From the NCBI GenBank assembly GCA_026932235.1, contig JAIXKR010000036.1:1-64000 (forward strand): a DNA stretch of 64,000 bases. Reading direction: 5' to 3'. Position numbers and translations under genes: made by a program. Below the pieces are notes generated by a model. That model worked only from the letters and a program-made list of their open reading frames with translations, had not been told where the DNA came from and did not search any database. Within the stretch, counting starts at the first letter, position 1. The number at the start of each line of letters is the position of its first letter. Of the stretch, positions 58,583 to 64,000 are shown one piece after another. The stretch is from Burkholderiales bacterium. Its GTDB lineage: Bacteria; Pseudomonadota; Gammaproteobacteria; Burkholderiales; Burkholderiaceae_C.

Positions 58583-60136
58583 TCAGGCGCCTGCGGCGGC
58601 CAGCGCCTGGCCGTGCGGCGGCTGGCCGCTGAAGACGAGCTTGACGTCGACGTTGTCGAGCTTCCACGCCGCCGAGCCGCCGCTGCGCAACGCGCGCTGC
58701 ACCAGCGCCTGCGCCGAGAGGCGATGCCAGTCCTCGGGAACGCGCTGGCCGTTGGCGACCGCGAGCACCTTGACCTTGTGGCGGATGAGCGCATCGAGCG
58801 CGGGCGCGAGCTTCATCGCCTCGTCGATCTTCGAGAGGACGACGCCGCGGCAGGTGCCGGCGCGGTAGGCGCCGAGCACGTCCTCGATCGTCTCGCCCTG
58901 GCTCGCCGCGTTGACGACGAGCAGCCGGTTGACGGCGCGGTGCGAGAGCATGTCCAGCAGTTCCTTGGTGCGCGTGTCGCGCTGCGCCATGCCGGCGGTG
59001 TCGATGAGCACCATCTTCTTGCCCGCCAGCAGCTCGAGCAGGTCGTCGAGCGAGGCGCGGTCGTGCGCGGTGTGCACCGGCACGCCCAGGATGCGGCCGT
59101 AGGCGCGCAGCTGCTCGTGCGCGCCGATGCGGTAGGCGTCCAAGGTGATGAGGCCCAGGTTGCCGGCCCCATGCCGCGCCGCGAAGGCCGCGGCGAGCTT
59201 GGCCGTGCTCGTGGTCTTGCCGACACCGGTGGGGCCGATGAGGGCGTAGACGCCGCCCTGGTCCTCGAGCGCGCTCTCCTGCTCGCCGGTGAGGAGGTTG
59301 CGCTGCAGGATGCCGCCGGCCCATTCGGTCTCGTCGCCGCCCTCGGGCAGGCTCTCGACGAGCTTGCGCACCAGGGCCGGCGAGAAGCCGCACTCGAGCA
59401 GGCGGTGACTGAGCAGCGCCTGGCGCGGCTGGCGCTGCAGCTTCTCGATGAAGGCGAGTTCGCCGAAGCGCTGTTCGATCAGCCCGCGTACCGAGCGCAG
59501 CTCGCGCAGCATCGCCTGCTGTTCCTGCTGCAGCTCGATCGACGCATTTCCGGGCACGGCGGGGCGCGGGTTCGCCTGCGGTTGCGGTGGCGAGCCCGGC
59601 GGCTGTTCAGCCAGGATCCGGTCCTGCAGTGCGCGCAGCATTTGCGCCTCGGAATCGGATACCGCGGTCGGCATGATCGTGCGGCGCGGCGGCGCGGGCT
59701 GCGCCGGCACCGTCGCGGGCGCCTCCGAAGCCGCCGAAGCCCCGGCTGCGCCCGACGCCTCGGCCGCCCCGGCACCCTGGGCGTCGAGCTCGGTGCGGCG
59801 GCGCTTGAGCATGCGCTCGCGCACGTAGTCCTGGAACGACAGCGTGCTCATCGCCAGTTGCTCGACGTCGCGCTCGACCGGACCGTCGGTGGACACGAGC
59901 CCGATCTCCGGCCGGGCCTGCCGCGAGGCGGCCGGCCGTGTCGGCGAGGCGGCAGCGGCAGGGGCTTCCGCAGCCAGCTTCTCGAGCTGCGGCAGGCTCT
60001 CCGGCGCCATGGCCAGAACCTCCACCCCTTCGGCACAGGTGCGCGTGGACATGACGACGGCGTCCTTGCCGAAGGCCTGCCGCACGAGGCCCAGCGCCTC
60101 GCGCGAGCTGCGACCGGTGAAGCGCTTCAGGTTCAT
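58583..60136 (-). CDS. flhF: Flagellar SRP-type GTPase FlhF
   Basis: 517-residue GTPase that places the flagellum. N-terminal basic domain (MNLKRFTGRSSREALGLVRQ), a long Ala/Pro/Glu-rich linker (about 55-210), then the NG domain with G1 GPTGVGKTTSTAKLAAAF near residue 300, LITLDAYRIGAHEQLRAYG, and G3 KKMVLIDTAGMAQRD. ATG 60136 overlaps the flhA stop as ATGA. The FlhG-like partner follows after 16 bases. Confidence 0.95.
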   Translation of the reverse strand: MNLKRFTGRSSREALGLVRQAFGKDAVVMSTRTCAEGVEVLAMAPESLPQLEKLAAEAPAAAASPTRPAASRQARPEIGLVSTDGPVERDVEQLAMSTLSFQDYVRERMLKRRRTELDAQGAGAAEASGAAGASAASEAPATVPAQPAPPRRTIMPTAVSDSEAQMLRALQDRILAEQPPGSPPQPQANPRPAVPGNASIELQQEQQAMLRELRSVRGLIEQRFGELAFIEKLQRQPRQALLSHRLLECGFSPALVRKLVESLPEGGDETEWAGGILQRNLLTGEQESALEDQGGVYALIGPTGVGKTTSTAKLAAAFAARHGAGNLGLITLDAYRIGAHEQLRAYGRILGVPVHTAHDRASLDDLLELLAGKKMVLIDTAGMAQRDTRTKELLDMLSHRAVNRLLVVNAASQGETIEDVLGAYRAGTCRGVVLSKIDEAMKLAPALDALIRHKVKVLAVANGQRVPEDWHRLSAQALVQRALRSGGSAAWKLDNVDVKLVFSGQPPHGQALAAAGA

Positions 60137-62235
60137 GCCAGGCCTCCGATGACCGAGCCGATGCGGATCGAATGGGTTTCAGGGATTTCGCTGTGGGCGA
60201 GCACGCGCAGGCGCGGTGCCGCGCGGCGCAGCAGGCGCGCGATGGGCGCGCGCAGCATGTCGGGCACGAGCAGGCAGGCCGGCAGGCCCAGGCTCTCCTG
60301 CCGCGTCGCGTTCTCCGCGGCGCTGCGGGTCAGCGTCTCGGCCACGCCCGGGTCGAGTGCGGCGCCGTGCGGCGACGACAGCGCCTGCGTCACCAGGCGC
60401 TCGAGCTCGGGCTCGAGCGCGATCACGTCGAGTTCGGTCACCGACCCGTAGATCTGCTGCACGATCATCGGCGCCAGGTGCACGCGGATGCGCGCCACCA
60501 GCTCGGCGGGCTCGGTCACGCTGCCGGCGTGCTCGGCCAGGCACTCGACGATGGAGCGCATGTCGCGGATGTGCACGCCTTCCTCGAGCAGGAGCTGCAG
60601 CACCTTCTGCAGCGTGGAGATTCCGACCATCTTGGGGACCACGTCCTCGATCAACTTGGGAGCCAGCTTGGTGACGTGCTCGACCAGCGCCTGCGTCTCC
60701 ACGCGTCCCAGCAGCCTCGCCGCACTCACCTGCATCAAGTGTGAGAGGTGGGTCGCGACGACGGTGCTGCAATCAACAACCGTAAATCCGCTCATTTGGG
60801 CGGTCTCCTTGTGGCGCTCCTCGACCCACACCGCGGGCAGCCCGAAGGCCGGGTCGGTGGTCCTGGTTCCGGGCAGCTGGACGGTCGCGCCGCCGGGGTT
60901 GATCGCCAGGTACTGGCCCGGGAACGCCTCGCCCTGCCCCACCACCGCGCCGCGCAGCGTGATCTGGTAGGTGCTCGGCTTGAGCTCGAGGTTGTCGCGG
61001 ATGTGCACCGGCGGCGGCAGGAAGCCCACGTCCTGCGCGAACTTCTTGCGCACGCCCTTGATGCGCCCGAGCAGGTCTGCAGCGCTGCCCGAGCGCGTCT
61101 TGTCGACGAGCGAGATGAGGCGGTAGCCGACCTCGAGGCCCAGCGTGTCCACCGGCGTCAGGTCGTCCCAGCTCGCCTCGGTGCCGGCCACCGGCGCGTC
61201 GCCCGCGGGCAGCGGCGCCGCCGCCTGCTCGGCCTCGGCGCGCACGCGCTTGAGCAGCATCCAGGAAAGCCAGCCGAGCGCGCCGCCGACGAGCCAGAAG
61301 ACGAGGTGCGGCATTCCCGGCACCAGGCCCAGGCCGAAGACGATGCCCGCGGCGATGGCCAGCGAGCGCGGCGAGTCGAAGACCTGGCCGCGGATCTGCG
61401 CGCCCACGTCCTCGTCCTTGCCCACGCGCGAGACGACCATCGCCGAGGCCACTGAGATCAGCAGCGCCGGGATCTGCGCCACCAGCGCATCGCCCACGGC
61501 CATGGTGACGTAGCTGGAGGCGGCCTGCCCCGCGCTCATGCCGTGGCTGGCCATGCCGATGACGAAACCGCCGACCATGGTGATGAAGAGGATCAGCAGG
61601 CCCGCCATGGCGTCGCCGCGAACGAACTTGCTGGCACCGTCCATGGAGCCGAAGAAGTCGGCCTCCTCGCCGACCTCGGCGCGGCGCCTCTTCGCCTCCT
61701 GCTCGTCGATGAGGCCGGCGTTGAGGTCGGCGTCGATCGCCATCTGCTTGCCCGGCATCGCATCCAGGGTGAAGCGCGCGCCGACCTCGGCGATGCGCTC
61801 GGCGCCCTTGGTGACGACGACGAAGTTGATGACGACGAGGATGGCGAAGACGATCAGGCCGACGGCGAAGTTGTCGCCGATGAGCACGTGACCGAAGGAC
61901 TCGATGACCTTGCCCGCCGCCCCCGGGCCGTTGTGGCCGTCCATGAGCACGACGCGCGTGGAGGCCACGTTCAGCGACAGCCGCATGAGCGTCGTCACCA
62001 GCAGCACCGTGGGCAGCGCGGTGAAGTCCAGCGGCTTGACCATCTGCGCCGAGACCATCATCACCATCAGCGCCATCGCGATGTTGGTGGTGAAGAGCAG
62101 ATCCAGCGCGAAGGCCGGCAGCGGCAGCACCATCATCGTCAGCATCAGCACGACGAAGGCCGGGATCGTCAGCGTCCTGACATGGCCCGCGTGCGGGCCG
62201 AGCCACGCCTGCAGCCGCTGCATCAGCGCTCTCAC
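60133..62235 (-). CDS. flhA: Flagellar type III export gate protein FlhA
   Basis: 700-residue export-gate protein: about eight transmembrane helices in residues 20-320 with the family signature LLVTTLMRLSLNVASTRVVL and MPGKQMAIDADLNAGLIDEQEA-type loop (MPGKQMAIDADLNAGLID), and a cytoplasmic substrate-docking domain (LEVGYRLISLVDKTRSGSAA; LLEEGVHIRDMRSIVECLAE). GTG 62235 overlaps the flhB stop as GTGA; ATG 62223, four codons later, is an alternative start. Confidence 0.95.
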   Translation of the reverse strand: MRALMQRLQAWLGPHAGHVRTLTIPAFVVLMLTMMVLPLPAFALDLLFTTNIAMALMVMMVSAQMVKPLDFTALPTVLLVTTLMRLSLNVASTRVVLMDGHNGPGAAGKVIESFGHVLIGDNFAVGLIVFAILVVINFVVVTKGAERIAEVGARFTLDAMPGKQMAIDADLNAGLIDEQEAKRRRAEVGEEADFFGSMDGASKFVRGDAMAGLLILFITMVGGFVIGMASHGMSAGQAASSYVTMAVGDALVAQIPALLISVASAMVVSRVGKDEDVGAQIRGQVFDSPRSLAIAAGIVFGLGLVPGMPHLVFWLVGGALGWLSWMLLKRVRAEAEQAAAPLPAGDAPVAGTEASWDDLTPVDTLGLEVGYRLISLVDKTRSGSAADLLGRIKGVRKKFAQDVGFLPPPVHIRDNLELKPSTYQITLRGAVVGQGEAFPGQYLAINPGGATVQLPGTRTTDPAFGLPAVWVEERHKETAQMSGFTVVDCSTVVATHLSHLMQVSAARLLGRVETQALVEHVTKLAPKLIEDVVPKMVGISTLQKVLQLLLEEGVHIRDMRSIVECLAEHAGSVTEPAELVARIRVHLAPMIVQQIYGSVTELDVIALEPELERLVTQALSSPHGAALDPGVAETLTRSAAENATRQESLGLPACLLVPDMLRAPIARLLRRAAPRLRVLAHSEIPETHSIRIGSVIGGLA

Positions 62236-63386
62236 CGCACGCTCCTGCGCGTCCTACGCGGCCGGCCGCCCTGCAGCGGATCGAGCTCCGGAGGCACCAG
62301 CGGCTGCGGCGCGGGAACCGTGGTGCCCGCGGCGGCGTGGCGCAGCTGATAGACCCAGGCCAGCACCTGCGCCACGGCGGCGAAGAGCGCGCCGGGAATC
62401 TGCTCGTCGATCTCGGCGTGCGCGTAGAGCGCGCGCGCCAGCGGCGGCGCCTGCAGCACCGGCACGCGGTGCTCGGCGGCGAGGTCGCGGATCTTCATGG
62501 CCAGCAGGTCGGTGCCCTTGGCCACCACCGTCGGTGCGGCCATCGTCGCCTCGTCGTACTTCAGCGCCACCGCGTAGTGCGTCGGGTTCATCACCACGAG
62601 GTCGGCCTGCGGCACCGCGGCCAGCATGCGCCGGCGCGCCATCTGGCGCATGCGCGCCTTGATCTGGCCCTTGACCTCGGCGTTGCCCTCGACCTGCTTG
62701 TACTCCTCCTTCACCTCCTGGTGCGTCATGCGCAGCTGGTGCGCGTTGCGCCACTTCTGCAGCGGCACGTCGACCACGGCGAAGCCCGCGAGGACGAGCA
62801 GAACCAGCATCAGGCCGCCGCGCAGCAGCTCGCCCAGGCTCGCCAGCGCCGTGGGCAGCGGCTGCTGCACCATGCCGGCATAGGCCCAGAGCTCGCGCCA
62901 CAGGTAGTGGGCGCCCAGGCCCATGAGCAGCGTCGCCAGCACGCAGGACTTCAGCGTCTCGACGAGCTGCACCCTGGAGAACAGGCGGCCGAAGCCGGAG
63001 ATCGGGTTGAGCTTGCCGAACTTGGGCTCGAGGGGCTTGAGCGTCCAGTTCCAGCCCCCGCACAGGCGCGCGGCGGCCAGCGCCGCGAGGATCATCGCCG
63101 CGCCGAGCGCGAGCACGAGCAGCAGCGCCTGCCCGCCCAGCGCCGCGAGCTGGCGCAGCATGGCGTCGCGCTCGGCCAGCGCCGCCACGTCGAAGTGCAG
63201 CGCCGCGGAGAGCACGTCGCGCAAGCGCTCGACCACGCGCGGGCCCAGCGCCGCCAGGAGCAGCGCGCCCGTGCCGATGGCCGCGGCATGGCCGAGGTCG
63301 CGCGAGCGCGGCAGCTGCCCGTCCTCGCGCGCCTTCCTGATCTTGCGCGCCGATGCCGGCAGCGGCTTGTCCTGGGAATCGGCCAT
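62232..63386 (-). CDS. flhB: Flagellar type III export switch protein FlhB
   Basis: 384 residues. Four transmembrane segments between residues 30 and 210, then the cytoplasmic domain with the self-cleavage motif NPTH (VVMNPTHYAVALKYDE, about residue 265), which sets rod/hook-to-filament switching. N-terminus MADSQDKPLPASARKIRKAR then EDGQLPRSRDL is typical. The frame is open about 90 codons upstream, but ATG 63386 matches the family. First gene of the flhB-A-F-G-fliA unit. Confidence 0.95.
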   Translation of the reverse strand: MADSQDKPLPASARKIRKAREDGQLPRSRDLGHAAAIGTGALLLAALGPRVVERLRDVLSAALHFDVAALAERDAMLRQLAALGGQALLLVLALGAAMILAALAAARLCGGWNWTLKPLEPKFGKLNPISGFGRLFSRVQLVETLKSCVLATLLMGLGAHYLWRELWAYAGMVQQPLPTALASLGELLRGGLMLVLLVLAGFAVVDVPLQKWRNAHQLRMTHQEVKEEYKQVEGNAEVKGQIKARMRQMARRRMLAAVPQADLVVMNPTHYAVALKYDEATMAAPTVVAKGTDLLAMKIRDLAAEHRVPVLQAPPLARALYAHAEIDEQIPGALFAAVAQVLAWVYQLRHAAAGTTVPAPQPLVPPELDPLQGGRPRRTRRSVR

Positions 63387-63487
63387 GGCCTCGTGCAGTG
63401 CCCTGCGTTTTGCAGCGTCGCCGATCGTGCCCGCGCAGGCCGCCGGCTTGAGCCGGATAAGCGCGCAGAAGTTGCCCTTCTTTCGCC

Positions 63488-63515
63488 TAAGGTCCCGGTG
63501 CTGCGGTGCCGAAAG
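63488..63515 (+). promoter_or_regulatory. Sigma-28 (FliA)-like promoter of the chemoreceptor gene
   Basis: TAAGGTCC, 12 bases, GCCGAAAG. It shares CCTAA(A/G)GTCC and the 12-base spacing with the flgM promoter, and is 150 bases before the receptor ATG. The 281-base flhB/receptor gap otherwise holds no recognisable gene; an flhB promoter must lie there too but I could not place it. Confidence 0.55.
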
Positions 63516-63667
63516 GGCCCTTGCGGTACAGCGTTTGCACGAGCCGAGTCTCGCGCGCGGCGCGCCGCGAGCGCCTCTGCGCGCCTGCTCCTCTCCCTGC
63601 CAGGGGAAGGGCAGGCCGGAAGGCGCTTCAGCGACCCTTTCCCGAACGCCCGACGCGAGCACCCGCC

Positions 63668-64000
63668 ATGAAGTTCATCCGCCACCTGTCGATGCCCGCC
63701 AAGTTCGCGCTGATCGGCGGCCTCACCGCCTGCATGCTGGCCGCGCCCACCGCGCTCGTCGTCGGCAATGCGATGCAGGAGATCCGTACCGCACAGCAGC
63801 AGCAGGCGGGCATCGAGCCGGCACGCGAACTGCTGCGCCTGGTGCAACTGACGCAGCAGCACCGGGGACTCTCCGCCGGGCTGCTGAGCGGCGATGACTC
63901 GATGGGCGCGGGGCAGCAAGCGACGGCGAAGGAACTCGCAGCGGCCTTCACGGCCACCGAGGCCGCATTCGCGACCTTCGGCGACGCCGCCCTGAGCGCG
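63668..64000 (+). CDS. Methyl-accepting chemotaxis protein (partial, runs off right edge)
   Basis: First 111 residues only. A basic start and a signal-anchor helix (HLSMPAKFALIGGLTACMLA, about 7-30), then a helical periplasmic region with LLRLVQLTQQHRGLSAGLLS, the NIT-like/receptor sensor sequence common in betaproteobacterial chemoreceptors. HAMP and the signalling hairpin would lie beyond the edge, so a nitrate-sensing kinase or regulator with the same sensor domain is not excluded. Position beside flhB and a sigma-28-like promoter favour a chemoreceptor. Confidence 0.72.
   Translation, partial: MKFIRHLSMPAKFALIGGLTACMLAAPTALVVGNAMQEIRTAQQQQAGIEPARELLRLVQLTQQHRGLSAGLLSGDDSMGAGQQATAKELAAAFTATEAAFATFGDAALSA

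Overview
The window is a GC-rich chromosomal segment of a flagellated, respiring betaproteobacterium, most likely order Burkholderiales. This is inferred from the gene order ftsK-lolA-rarA opposite trxB, the purN/trpS pair, the flhB-flhA-flhF-flhG-fliA order, flgJ with a muramidase domain, and protein style; no 16S gene is present. Coding density is very high, no gap between genes exceeds 300 bases, and I see no tRNA, rRNA, insertion sequence, prophage or CRISPR array.

Layout. 1-1.5 kb: end of a branched-chain amino acid ABC transporter operon (livH, livM; livM runs off the left edge). 1.7-8.5 kb: housekeeping genes (rarA, lolA, ftsK, a Crp/Fnr-type regulator, trxB, rpmB-rpmG with a clear terminator). 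8.7-10.8 kb: a TonB-dependent receptor behind a Fur-box-like site. 10.8-15.4 kb: purN with an RsmB-family methyltransferase, trpS and a MATE exporter. 15.4-19 kb: a Cpx-like two-component system with a Spy/CpxP-like protein, then an unrecognised gene. 19-31 kb: a signalling island with a cyclic-di-GMP operon (Hpt, REC-PAS-GGDEF-EAL, GGDEF) opposite a histidine kinase, an atypical bacterioferritin, a soluble multi-PAS HisKA_2 kinase paired with an ANTAR (RNA-binding) response regulator, and an HDOD protein.

31.3-43.5 kb: flagellar cluster I, flgBCDEFGHIJKL on the minus strand and flgA, flgM, flgN on the plus strand. 43.5-56.9 kb: a block of non-flagellar genes, mostly ion transport and stress: an orphan DUF4212 symporter small subunit, a P2-type Ca/Mn-like ATPase, a tandem Usp protein, NhaB, a tightly overlapping operon of CPA1 antiporter, FUSC protein, diheme and triheme cytochromes c, and EgtB. 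57-63.4 kb: flagellar cluster II, flhB-flhA-flhF-flhG-like-fliA. The right edge cuts a divergent methyl-accepting chemotaxis receptor.

How it fits together: fliA (sigma-28) and flgM (anti-sigma-28) are both here. Sigma-28-like promoter sequences lie ahead of flgM, ahead of the chemoreceptor, and ahead of the Hpt/GGDEF/EAL operon, which suggests that cyclic-di-GMP signalling is wired into the late flagellar regulon. The most unusual items are the FlhG-like protein that keeps the FlhF-activating DQAxxLR motif but has lost its ATP-binding P-loop, the bacterioferritin without its heme methionine and one ferroxidase glutamate, the transporter-cytochrome operon, and the multi-PAS kinase/ANTAR pair.
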